DNA from: Thiodiazotropha sp040507225
Lineage (GTDB): Bacteria > Pseudomonadota > Gammaproteobacteria > Chromatiales > Chromatiaceae
Assembly: GCA_040507225.1 (NCBI GenBank)
Contig: JBEVVG010000005.1
Location: 62,001 to 126,000 of the forward strand
Length of the DNA stretch: 64,000 bases
Direction: 5' to 3'
Made by a program: the position numbers and the translations under genes. The notes beneath the pieces were generated by a model. It saw nothing but the letters and a program-made list of their open reading frames with translations. It was not told the DNA's origin and did not search any database. Positions 18,873 through 27,362 of this stretch are shown here, in pieces; position 1 is the first letter of the stretch; every line of letters starts with the position of its first letter.

Positions 18873-20603
18873 TTACAGGCTCGGTATCACCCAGGTTTGT
18901 TTTAAATCCCTGGAGGGGTCCGTGGCTCCCGACAATGGCAGGATATAGGCGCCCTTGGAGACTGTCCGCTGATAAGGACCCAGGCTGAAACGGGGATATA
19001 CCGAGGTTACGCGCAGGTTTTCCGAGAGGCTTTCCAGCTGCTCCATGAAATATTCCCGTACCAGGTTGTGCTTGATCCGATTGAGTACCTGGGTCAAGGC
19101 GGCAAATGCGGTGAAGGTTTCCGATTGCAGGCGAAAGTATCGCTGATCGAGAATCTGCTCCTTCCTGAGAAAGCCCTCGCTTTGCCCATCGCCGCCCGAT
19201 CGGGGAAGCGTAAATGGGTGAATCAGGCTAATCTGAGACGGGGTCTGGTCAGCGATGTGATCCAATGACTCTGAGAGCAGGCTGGAGGATTGAAAAATCG
19301 ATGCATCGTAGTGCTTGCCATTCAGGGTTTGAGCAAACACCCTGAGTTCGTCGTCATCCAACCAGAGCATCAGGGTTAGATGGGAATTGATTGCCTCTTC
19401 GGCCATGCGCTTCAATGTTTCCATGCTGTCGAAGAAACGGGTGTCCGAGGTTATGGCTCTGCGTGCCAAGGCCTGATCCAGCGACCCTGAGGCGTATCGC
19501 CCGGTTTGACTGTCGGGGGCGATCTGCACAATTCGCCCGGGTCTGGCAGTCATCCGTTTCAGGTGGGTGGCCAGCACATCCGCCTCCAGTTCGAGGCCTC
19601 TGGAGTAGTAGAAGGTGAAGTGTGATCGGTCACCTTGCGCAGGCATGTCGGTGTGCGGGAAAAGGCAGGGCAGGGCGCGTGCCTCGCAAAAACGGTCAAT
19701 CGGCCTCCAGGGGCCGGATACCGCGCCTCCCACGAGAAGGAACACCGGTTGCTTTTCATAGTGGGACTGCAACTGGGCCGGCCAACTGTCCGGATCGCCG
19801 TCGAGTTCCCACAAATGCCACTTCCAGCGGCGGAAGCTCTTTACGTTCCAGTTGTTCTGCCGATTGGAGAATCTCGCACGCTTTTCCTTCGCCTGAATGA
19901 CCAGGTTTTCATTCTCCACGTAGTGTGTGGCGACCTCGATCAACGCGTCACGTTCTGCGCGTGGCAGGCGGCGGTCCACAACCGTGGCGATGTGCACGGT
20001 ATGCGCGTCGATTCCCGGGGATTTCTCATGGCTCAAGGTGCGCAGGTAGGCCATCAATGCCTGGGTGTCTGGTTGCGACAGGACATAGCGTGGCATGGCG
20101 GTGCTGATCGGGTCACCCATGACATCGATGCCGCTTTGCAGGGCGCGTGTGAAGGCATTCTCCGTGTAGGCCCAGCGCTTGATGCGCCTTGGCACCGGTT
20201 CCGTGACGACTTTCAGGTGGTTGCGAAACAGGTAGTCACCGGTAATCGCCGGCACCAGTTCACCCCCTTCCATGCCGCCCAGGCCACTGCGCCGGTGGCA
20301 GCGCACGCAGGTCACATCGCCGTCGGGCTGGCTGCGGGATACCGCCTGTGAAAGCGGAGTACCGTCGGACAATACGCCTTGGAGATAGATGCGCTTGCCT
20401 ACCTCGACGAGATCGAGAGGAGGCGCTGGATGGTTTTCCGCCGCGGTTGCAACCAGAGCCCACACGGCGAGCAGGGCGGATATCAGGTGGCGCCCGGGGC
20501 ACCTTGTCAGGTACCCCGGGTTACCCGGGTGGATTGGATGCCTTGTGTATCCCTCCGATGCGGATCCTGGAGACCTGCTTATCCCGGTCCGCGTGATGCT
20601 CAT
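18873..20603 (-). CDS. Monoheme cytochrome c fused to a periplasmic-binding-protein-like domain
   Basis: The 576-residue exported protein has an unusually long N-terminal region before a hydrophobic signal segment (LISALLAVWALVATA, about 41-55). A class-I-type cytochrome c domain follows (about 62-190) with the heme motif CVRCH at 99-103 and a likely distal Met in STAMPRY. The remaining 380 residues resemble an ABC-type periplasmic binding fold with no permease nearby. The start at 20603 is fixed by GGAGG 7 nt upstream, and it lies 12 nt after the multicopper oxidase stop, so the two are translated from one message. Electron exchange with the oxidase is a reasonable inference. Confidence 0.75.
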   Translation of the reverse strand: MSITRTGISRSPGSASEGYTRHPIHPGNPGYLTRCPGRHLISALLAVWALVATAAENHPAPPLDLVEVGKRIYLQGVLSDGTPLSQAVSRSQPDGDVTCVRCHRRSGLGGMEGGELVPAITGDYLFRNHLKVVTEPVPRRIKRWAYTENAFTRALQSGIDVMGDPISTAMPRYVLSQPDTQALMAYLRTLSHEKSPGIDAHTVHIATVVDRRLPRAERDALIEVATHYVENENLVIQAKEKRARFSNRQNNWNVKSFRRWKWHLWELDGDPDSWPAQLQSHYEKQPVFLLVGGAVSGPWRPIDRFCEARALPCLFPHTDMPAQGDRSHFTFYYSRGLELEADVLATHLKRMTARPGRIVQIAPDSQTGRYASGSLDQALARRAITSDTRFFDSMETLKRMAEEAINSHLTLMLWLDDDELRVFAQTLNGKHYDASIFQSSSLLSESLDHIADQTPSQISLIHPFTLPRSGGDGQSEGFLRKEQILDQRYFRLQSETFTAFAALTQVLNRIKHNLVREYFMEQLESLSENLRVTSVYPRFSLGPYQRTVSKGAYILPLSGATDPSRDLKQTWVIPSL

Positions 20604-20615
20604 GCGCTTGCCTCC

Positions 20616-22925
20616 TTACATGGGCTGGGGCGGTGTTGCTTCCGAGATCGGAGGCGTCGCGGTTGCCTCGAACAGTTCCTGCGGACAGGCGACACCGGCT
20701 TCACCGACACAGAAGGGCAGCATCATTTCGTTGTCCTCGTGCTCCAGGATGTGACAGTGCCAGACATAGAGACCTTTCAGGTCGAAGCGCGCCACCACCT
20801 TGGTTACTTCACCCGGGTAGGCGATCACGGTGTCTTTCCAGCCCCGTTCATTGGGTTCGACACAGGGGGCGGCGCAGTCGCTCACATTATCCCCGTCCCG
20901 GTCAATGTCCGCTCCTTCGAGGGACTCCCGAGATACCACCTGGAACTGCACCAGATGCAGATGTACCGGGTGGGCATCCTCGGTGAAGTTGTTGATCTCC
21001 CACAACTCCGTGTTGCCCAGACTGGGATTGATCCAGATCGGGTCGGACCACAGCAGAGGCTGGAACTGGCCCGAGGTTTCATCGAACGCACCCAGGGTTG
21101 CGGCCATCGGGGCGACCGGTACCACGGTGCCGTCCTCGACGGTGGTGACCAGGGACGATTCCTCTTCATGCAGGGACAGGGCGCGGGTCACGTTCGGGGT
21201 GATCGGTGCGATACCGGGCATGGCCAGGGACTCGACCGGGGTGCTGGTGTCGGGATCATCCGATACCAGACTCAGGTTGAAACGCATGATCTGGCCGGTG
21301 CTCTGGGGATCGGCCATCTCCGTGGGATCGATCGGGAAACCGCCGAAGGGAGCATCGGGCGCGGTGTTGCCCACCTGTACATAGGCGGTGCCCGGCGGTA
21401 CCCGGGAGAAGTCGACGATCACGTCCATGCGCTCCGCGGGGCCCATCAGCAGGGCCTCGTCGGCGGCGGAAGCAGCGGATTTATCTGCGGGCAGGGTGCC
21501 GTCACCCGGTAACAGGGTCTTGTAACCGGTGCTGATCTCCACCACTTGCGGCAGCAGTCCGCCGTCACCGCCGATCTGATAGAAGGGCACCTCACCCAGG
21601 GGGTTGTTGTCCGCATCGTAGGCCATGAGGTTCAGATTGAGAAACCGGGAGTTGCAACCGTTGAGCAGCCTCAGACGGTAGCGGGCAGGAGCCACGTCGA
21701 GATAGGGCCAGGACTGACCGTTGACGACGATGGTTTCGAAGAAGGCCTCCGGGTTCCACAGGGGCGCGATGTCGCTCGCCAGGTTCACCCCGTCATCGGA
21801 TTCCGGCATCACCGCCCCGTCATAGCCGTCGAAGCGCGCCCGGCTCTCCGGGTAATAGAGTGAACCGTCGGGATTGAAGGAACGGTCCTGGATGACGATC
21901 GGCAGTTCACGCAGTTTGCGACTGTCTTCCAGGGTGGTCCGCTTGGGTGCGGGACCGGGCAGACCGAGGGCGCCTTCCGTCCTGTCCCGCAACAGGTAGA
22001 AACCCGCGGGTCCGGCGTAGACATTGGTGCGGGTCATGCCCAGGGTATGGTCGTGAAACCACAACGTCGAGGCGGACTGGTCGTTGGGGTACTGGTAGTC
22101 CGCGAAACCCTGAGCGCCATCGTTGACGGGCGCTGCCGCACCGGCGTACCCGGTGGAGGGCTGACCGGAGACGGGATTACGGGTGATGTCCCCGAAGAGG
22201 ATGCCGTTGGTGGCGAAACTTTCCGGGATATTGCTGGCCTTGGGCAGCCACCAGGCTTCCGGGTAACCATCGCTTTCCGGGCCGACATGGGCGCCGTGCA
22301 GATGCGCCACCATCGGTACCGGGCCGCTATAGGGTTCGCCGCTCTGTCCCCGGCAGTCGGTGCGCAATGGTCCGGGACCGAGTTCCAGCAGATCCGGGCG
22401 ACAGTCCTGTCCCGGGTTGGCCCAATGCAGGGTCTGGTCCACCGGCAGCAGGTGAGGCAGGTAGTTTCCGTTGGCATCCACCAGGTCGTTGATCCAGCGC
22501 ACCCGCAGCGGTTTGTTCTGCTTGGCCTCCAGGGTGAATGAGGGGTAGAAGAAACTGCCCCCCTCGGCAACGGTGCGGGCGCTGCCGTCCGGATCCTTGT
22601 CGGTGTTGGCGCCGTAACTCCAGACCGTTGTGGGATTGAATCCGTCGACACTCGGCAGGATCTGCTGTTGAAACTGTCGCACGGCAATTTCGTAATAGTC
22701 GATTTCCTTTTCCTTGAGTTTGCCGTTATTTTTCGGCAGCCAGGCGGTCACCTGCCCTGACCCCGGCATCACCGGAGGGACAACCAGGGGCGAGACGTAC
22801 TTGCTCACCGTCGCGCCATCGATGGTCCCCGTGTAAAGATGTCCCGCCTGCGTGGCGATACTCAGGCAGGCGCAGCTCCCGGCCAGCAAAGCGCTGACAA
22901 TGGGCTTGATATGGTTGTTGTGCAT
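20616..22925 (-). CDS. Multicopper oxidase (CotA/bilirubin-oxidase-like)
   Basis: The 769-residue protein has a secretion signal (about 1-28) and all four copper-binding motifs: HLHG (about 208-211), WFHDH (about 289-293), HPVHLH (about 652-657) and HCHILEHEDNEMM (about 723-735), the last giving the type-1 copper Cys and axial Met. Such enzymes oxidise phenols, bilirubin or metal ions with reduction of O2 to water. A loop between the third and fourth motifs carries a DxDxDG-like stretch, DIDRDGDNVSD, flanked by two Cys. GGGGGG lies just upstream of the ATG. It is the first gene of a unit with the cytochrome fusion. Mn(II), Fe(II) or Cu(I) are all possible substrates; none can be chosen from sequence. 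Confidence 0.92.
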   Translation of the reverse strand: MHNNHIKPIVSALLAGSCACLSIATQAGHLYTGTIDGATVSKYVSPLVVPPVMPGSGQVTAWLPKNNGKLKEKEIDYYEIAVRQFQQQILPSVDGFNPTTVWSYGANTDKDPDGSARTVAEGGSFFYPSFTLEAKQNKPLRVRWINDLVDANGNYLPHLLPVDQTLHWANPGQDCRPDLLELGPGPLRTDCRGQSGEPYSGPVPMVAHLHGAHVGPESDGYPEAWWLPKASNIPESFATNGILFGDITRNPVSGQPSTGYAGAAAPVNDGAQGFADYQYPNDQSASTLWFHDHTLGMTRTNVYAGPAGFYLLRDRTEGALGLPGPAPKRTTLEDSRKLRELPIVIQDRSFNPDGSLYYPESRARFDGYDGAVMPESDDGVNLASDIAPLWNPEAFFETIVVNGQSWPYLDVAPARYRLRLLNGCNSRFLNLNLMAYDADNNPLGEVPFYQIGGDGGLLPQVVEISTGYKTLLPGDGTLPADKSAASAADEALLMGPAERMDVIVDFSRVPPGTAYVQVGNTAPDAPFGGFPIDPTEMADPQSTGQIMRFNLSLVSDDPDTSTPVESLAMPGIAPITPNVTRALSLHEEESSLVTTVEDGTVVPVAPMAATLGAFDETSGQFQPLLWSDPIWINPSLGNTELWEINNFTEDAHPVHLHLVQFQVVSRESLEGADIDRDGDNVSDCAAPCVEPNERGWKDTVIAYPGEVTKVVARFDLKGLYVWHCHILEHEDNEMMLPFCVGEAGVACPQELFEATATPPISEATPPQPM

Positions 22926-23483
22926 TTTTATCCCCCCCGATAAAAAATGTCCGAAGCGTTATGTGTTCACGAGTTCAAGGCAAGAGGGCCAGTCTCGTTT
23001 TGTATTGCGTGCCACCGGTGCAATTCACTGCCGGGTTACAGGCGATGGTTCCAGTCGTTCTTCCTGGCAGACATAGATACCTTAAGCGCGGCTTAAGTTG
23101 AACAGGGTGAGTGCCGGATACCGAGTGGTGAAGGGGAATTTGCCGAGTAACCCTACCCTGGGTATGGGTGTATGTGGGTACTTTTCTGTCACAGCGGGCA
23201 GGTGGGTATTTCGGCGATCTCTATCGACCACGATTCAATCCCCGGTATGAGCCGATCATTGCGGCGAGGGGTAACCCGGGACGGCCTCCGCGACCGATCG
23301 AGGCCCGGTTGTCTGTCCGGGTACCCTGTTCATCCTGCCGGTTTGCTATGGCAATATGATGATTGCTCAGCCGGACCGATGAACGGGGGATCAGGTGCGT
23401 GATGGGAGAATGTGCAGATGCTGTGAGCAGGACGGGATCTCATGCGATCGCGTATTTCACGGTATTGATCATGGGTCGGGTCG
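22926..23483. promoter_or_regulatory. Divergent intergenic region with a CTTAAGC inverted repeat upstream of the multicopper oxidase
   Basis: These 558 bp separate the oxidase operon (minus) from a membrane-protein gene (plus). A perfect inverted repeat with 7-bp arms, CTTAAGC-GCG-GCTTAAG, lies at 23081-23097, about 155-170 nt upstream of the oxidase start, and could bind a dimeric regulator. I could not place convincing -35/-10 elements. The remainder shows no credible gene. Confidence 0.4.
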
Positions 23484-24089
23484 ATGAATGGCGCTGATGT
23501 GAACATGCGTCCGCGACCGTTGGCGTTGAAGGGCGCCAACTATGTCACGCATACTCTGGAGACCGGCCCGGAAGGATGGCGATACCGGCCGACCCCGGCG
23601 CTCACCCTGCTGTGCCGCCTGATTGGCTGGTTGGGCGGGGCGGTGATGCTGTTCCTGATCATTCCACCGATGGTGTTTTCCGATGCGGGGGCAGGTGTCA
23701 CGCTGCTCCTGGTGATGCTCGGACTGGGGATCGGCGGGTTGCTGGTTTTTCTGCGCGGGCGCTGCCTGGCGCGGGTGGCCATCGCACCCAGTTTCGACCC
23801 GGTTGGCCGAACCGTTGAACTACCCACTTCGCCCATGTTCAAGCAGCGGCTGGGAGTGGATCTGAGTCTCGAGAGCCTGCATTTCGATCAACTGCAAGCA
23901 CTGCAACTGCTCTCCAAGTGGGTCATTCTTCACAATGGCGGAAATTTCGCCAGCTACGAACTCAATCTGCTGTTGCGGGACGGACGTCGTTTCAACCTGG
24001 TGGATCACCATGATGTAAACCGCATCCGCAGCGAAGCCCGCCGCCTGTCCAGACTGTTGGGTATACCGCTCTCTGAGTATGTGGAATGA
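23484..24089 (+). CDS. Two-helix membrane protein of unknown function (paralogue of 27363-28004)
   Basis: I do not recognise a named family. The 201-residue protein has two membrane helices (about 46-66 and 70-90), then a cytoplasmic-type domain ending with SYELNLLLRDGRRFNLVDH and a helix with RSEARRLSRLLGIPL. The protein encoded at 27363-28004 has the same layout and a closely similar C-terminal block (SYELN-x5-DG-x-RFNL-x-DH, then a basic helix), so the two are paralogues. ATGs at 23484 and 23505 are both possible starts. It is transcribed alone, diverging from the oxidase operon and converging with the beta-CASP gene. Confidence 0.7.
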   Translation: MNGADVNMRPRPLALKGANYVTHTLETGPEGWRYRPTPALTLLCRLIGWLGGAVMLFLIIPPMVFSDAGAGVTLLLVMLGLGIGGLLVFLRGRCLARVAIAPSFDPVGRTVELPTSPMFKQRLGVDLSLESLHFDQLQALQLLSKWVILHNGGNFASYELNLLLRDGRRFNLVDHHDVNRIRSEARRLSRLLGIPLSEYVE

Positions 24090-24108
24090 TTCCCCGGGCG
24101 GCCATTCG

Positions 24109-25497
24109 CTACAGGGCGATGCTTTCTCCAAGAGATGGCAGATGGACATCTGCATTGAGCGCTTCACCGATGCGTGACTTCAAGGCCTCGCTGGCATCCA
24201 CTTCGCCATGTACCAGTACCAGCGGCGGGCGATTGCGAAACCCGGCATACCAATCGAACAGACCCTGCTGATCCGCATGCGCGGAGAGACCGCCGATGGT
24301 GTGCACCTGGGCCTGCACCGCAAGTTCACGGCCCGCCAGGCGGATCTTGCGGGCGCCGTCGACCAGTGCGCGACCCGGCGTGCCGTAGGCCTGGAAACCG
24401 ACGATCAACACATGGCTGTCACGGTGGTGCAGGTTGTGTCGCAGGTGATGTCGGATACGCCCACCGGTACACATGCCGCTGCCGGCGATGATGATGGCGC
24501 CTGCGTGGACCCGGTTGAGCGCCATCGACTCCTCGGTTTCGCGGGTCATGTGGAGATTGGCGAGGTCATAAAGTGATCCGCTGCTTTTCTGCACCTGTCT
24601 TGCCTCGCGGTCGTAGACCTGCGGATGCCGGGCATAGACCTCGGTGGCTTCGATGGCCATGGGGCTGTCGAGGAAGATATCCCAGGCGGCCAGTTCCCAC
24701 TCCTCGAAATGCTGTTTGAAGCTGTATAGAAGCTCCTGGGTCCGTCCCACCGCGAACGAAGGGATGAGGATGTTGCCGCGTCCTTTACCGGCCCCAAGTA
24801 TGATTTCACCCATCTCCTGCCAGGTACTCTCCCAGCTACGGTGCAGCCGGTTACCGTAGGTACTCTCCATGACCACAAGGTCCGCCTCGGGCAGCCTGAC
24901 CGGGTCGCACAGGATCGGGGCTCCGCGATGGCCCAGGTCGCCGCTGATCACCAGACGGCGCCGCACCCCCTGTTCCTGCAGGTCCAGACAGACGATGGCG
25001 GAGCCGAGAATATGGCCTGCATCGAAAAGTCTGAGGGTGACGCCTGGCAGCAATTCGTGGCTCGTGTCGTAGTCCAGCGGGACCAGGGACTGTACCGCCG
25101 CGATGGCGTCTTCACGGTCGTACAGCGGCAGTATCGGAACTTCGCCCGATTTGCGCTGCTTACGGTTGGCCCACTCCGCCTCACGCTCATTCAGGAAAGC
25201 CGCATCCTTGAGCATGATCCTGGCCAGGTCGGCACTGGCCGAATGGGTGTAGACCGGACCCTCGTAACCGCGTTTGACTAACAGGGGCAGACGTCCGGAA
25301 TGGTCCAAGTGGGCGTGGGTGAGGACCACGGCATCGATCTCGCGGGGATCAAAGGGGAAGGGGGCCTGGTTGCTTGCTTCATGCTCCCGGTTGCCTTGCA
25401 CCAGGCCGCACTCGATGAGGACTTTGTGCGTGCCCGTGCTCAACAGGTAACAGGATCCCGTGACTTCACCGACGGCTCCGAAAAACTGCAGCTTCAT
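24109..25497 (-). CDS. Beta-CASP metallo-beta-lactamase-fold RNA hydrolase
   Basis: The 462-residue protein opens with the MBL fold (MKLQFFGAVGEVTGSCYLL). It contains the zinc motif HAHLDHSG (about 60-67), further metal ligands in DAGHILGSA and ISGDLG, and the beta-CASP insertion with SFAVGRTQELLY. The C-terminal part has GSGMCTGGRIRHHL and TIGGLSAHADQQ, typical of CPSF73/YSH1-like bacterial homologues. Members are RNA endo/exonucleases, though bacterial substrates are poorly defined. There is no signal peptide. A long UTR is possible, since no gene lies within 200 bp upstream. Family confidence is high; the biological substrate is unknown. Confidence 0.92.
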   Translation of the reverse strand: MKLQFFGAVGEVTGSCYLLSTGTHKVLIECGLVQGNREHEASNQAPFPFDPREIDAVVLTHAHLDHSGRLPLLVKRGYEGPVYTHSASADLARIMLKDAAFLNEREAEWANRKQRKSGEVPILPLYDREDAIAAVQSLVPLDYDTSHELLPGVTLRLFDAGHILGSAIVCLDLQEQGVRRRLVISGDLGHRGAPILCDPVRLPEADLVVMESTYGNRLHRSWESTWQEMGEIILGAGKGRGNILIPSFAVGRTQELLYSFKQHFEEWELAAWDIFLDSPMAIEATEVYARHPQVYDREARQVQKSSGSLYDLANLHMTRETEESMALNRVHAGAIIIAGSGMCTGGRIRHHLRHNLHHRDSHVLIVGFQAYGTPGRALVDGARKIRLAGRELAVQAQVHTIGGLSAHADQQGLFDWYAGFRNRPPLVLVHGEVDASEALKSRIGEALNADVHLPSLGESIAL

Positions 25498-25709
25498 AGC
25501 GCGCCTCCTGTTGCGTCGGACTGACTCCTATCTTCAGTATGGACAGATTTACTGGCTTGTTCAGCTAGAGTCGGGCGTTCAACCGGGGATCACTGGCGAT
25601 ATCTGTTGTTTACTTGATACGGAGCAGTTTTGCGGAATTGGAAATACCCAGGCGGGCGTCGAATGGTATGCGGCGATGAAGCCTGTCCGTGCCAGGGAAG
25701 GTCAGTGAC

Positions 25710-26369
25710 TTATTTGAGGTGTCGGGCGAAAAATTCCAGCAGTACGCCCCAGGCGTCCCGGTCCGCTGCGGCGTTGTAACGGGGGCTGGTGGGGTTGGTG
25801 AACCCGTGAGCCGCGTCGTACCCCACCGACTGGGTGAACTTGCCGGCGGCGGTCATCGCCGCTTCGAAACTCTCCTGCTTGTCCGGCCAGGTGCGTTCCT
25901 GCTGTGCATAGATCGCCAGCACAGGGCCTTGCAGGCAGGCCAGTTTTTCCACATCGGTTTCCATCCTGCAGTAGGCGAGCGCCGTGGCTGTCACGGAATC
26001 CGGTCGCAGCAGGCTCGCCTGCATCGCCTGTTTGCCGCCGAAAGAACAGCCATACACACCGAGCTTGCGGTTTCCTTCAGTGAGTGTCTCGATGGCGGCA
26101 ATCAGTTTTCGGTCAGCGGCCTCCTGATCGATCTCCCGCATCCAGGTCGCAGCCTGTTCGGAATCATCGGTGAGGCGGCCATCGTAGAGATCGATGGCAA
26201 GCGTCCGGTAACCCTGTTCGGCGAGCTGTTCCGCCCACAAGCGGTTGTGCGGCATCAATCCCCACCACTCATGTAGAATCAGCACCGAGGCCTGGGCGGC
26301 ATCATTGCCGCACTGATATGCGGAAAAGGTTTCCCCATCACGGGTGCTCAATTCGATCTTTTGTGGCAT
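25710..26369 (-). CDS. Dienelactone hydrolase family protein
   Basis: The 219-residue alpha/beta hydrolase has the family start (ILHEWWGLMPHNRLWAEQLA) and the late His in DAAHGFTNP. The nucleophile elbow reads YGCSFGG. In the G-x-Nu-x-G-G frame the nucleophile would be Ser, with Cys one place earlier, whereas classical dienelactone hydrolases have Cys in that position. The usual acidic loop (GxxD) is replaced by YAQQERTWP, so the acid residue is unclear. The protein has no signal peptide. The substrate is unknown; the family cleaves small esters and lactones. It lies 118 bp downstream of the uracil-DNA glycosylase gene on the same strand. Confidence 0.8.
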   Translation of the reverse strand: MPQKIELSTRDGETFSAYQCGNDAAQASVLILHEWWGLMPHNRLWAEQLAEQGYRTLAIDLYDGRLTDDSEQAATWMREIDQEAADRKLIAAIETLTEGNRKLGVYGCSFGGKQAMQASLLRPDSVTATALAYCRMETDVEKLACLQGPVLAIYAQQERTWPDKQESFEAAMTAAGKFTQSVGYDAAHGFTNPTSPRYNAAADRDAWGVLLEFFARHLK

Positions 26370-26487
26370 GGCTCGCTGTCTCGATGAAGCTTGTGTTTTA
26401 CCTGATGTGCACGGACGTAAGATAGAACACCCGGCAGGCTCTGGCCAGCGGTAGAGGCCTCATGGTTCGAACGGATAATCATGAACA

Positions 26488-27123
26488 TCAGGGAGCGATG
26501 ATAGTCTGCCAGGCAGGATGCTGCGCGATCTGTTGCAGCGCGATGCCCAGCAGGGTTTTTCCGGGTTCCGTGCGGTGCCATGTGGAAGCCCCGGAGGGAT
26601 GGGGCAGGGGAATGATATCCACCTGCCTTTGATCGAGTGTGATCCGGTGTGTATGGCCGACCACTTCCACCAGCCGCTCTGATTGGAGAAACTGCAAAAT
26701 GGCCAGCTTGCCTACCGGGATAATCAGGCGTGGCTGAAGCAGTGAGATCTCCTGATCCAGCCAATGCCGGCATTCTGCGATTTCCGAAGCATCGGGGACC
26801 CGGTCACCGCCCTTGGGCTTTTTCCCGGGGAAACAGCGGCACACGGCCGCCATGTAGACGCGATTGCGAAACGTTGATTCGTCCAGACCGATGGTGTCGA
26901 ACCAGTTGAAAAGCGTCTTACCGGCAGTCCATGCGAAAGGCTTGCCTGCGGGGCCCTCTTTGTCTCCTGGAGCCTGGCCGACCAGGATCACGGGGGAGAC
27001 GACCGGGTTTCCGCTGACCACCGGGCCTATCATCTGCGGGCACGCGGTGCAGGCCTTGAGATTCCGCTGATGGGCCTGGATAGCGGCTTGCAGAGAGATC
27101 CGGGCGTCTTCCTCAAGCCTCAA
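26488..27123 (-). CDS. Uracil-DNA glycosylase family 4-like protein
   Basis: The 211-residue protein carries the family motif A GQAPGDKEG (about 48-56) and motif B HPSGAS near the C terminus. Cysteines in CTACP and AVCRCFPG, plus a later Cys, are placed as in the 4Fe-4S cluster of family 4 enzymes, which remove uracil from DNA. The start is TTG at 27123, which overlaps the stop codon of the upstream 76-aa gene by two bases; no ATG is available before the motifs. This overlap suggests translational coupling. It is the last gene of a tight five-gene run that starts with a PhnD-like binding protein. Confidence 0.8.
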   Translation of the reverse strand: MRLEEDARISLQAAIQAHQRNLKACTACPQMIGPVVSGNPVVSPVILVGQAPGDKEGPAGKPFAWTAGKTLFNWFDTIGLDESTFRNRVYMAAVCRCFPGKKPKGGDRVPDASEIAECRHWLDQEISLLQPRLIIPVGKLAILQFLQSERLVEVVGHTHRITLDQRQVDIIPLPHPSGASTWHRTEPGKTLLGIALQQIAQHPAWQTIIAP

Positions 27124-27350
27124 TCAAACCACTCCAGCAGGTAATAGAGTCGAAAACCCTCGGAGGAACGAGAGGGACCCATGACACGAGCGGCATGACA
27201 ATCCTCGCGGCTTTTTGCCTGCTGTATCGCGTCCTCGACGGTTTCCACCGGTGTCACGCAGTTCTCCGGGAAACGCTTACGTCTGCGACTTGGGGTGTAA
27301 ATCACGGCAAAGCAGGGTTTGACGAGGCTGTCGTCGGGGTCTTGTTTCAT
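27120..27350 (-). CDS. Small protein of unknown function coupled to the uracil-DNA glycosylase gene
   Basis: I do not recognise a family. The 76-residue protein is soluble and basic in its first half (YTPSRRRKRFPENC). A middle helix (VETVEDAIQQAKSRED) and an aromatic C terminus (GFRLYYLLEWFD) follow. It begins 12 nt after the preceding membrane-protein gene and its stop overlaps the next gene's TTG start. The conserved operon position and helix/strand pattern make it a real gene in my view. Nothing links it to DNA repair except position. Confidence 0.65.
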   Translation of the reverse strand: MKQDPDDSLVKPCFAVIYTPSRRRKRFPENCVTPVETVEDAIQQAKSREDCHAARVMGPSRSSEGFRLYYLLEWFD

Positions 27351-27362
27351 TGTGTTTTCCGA

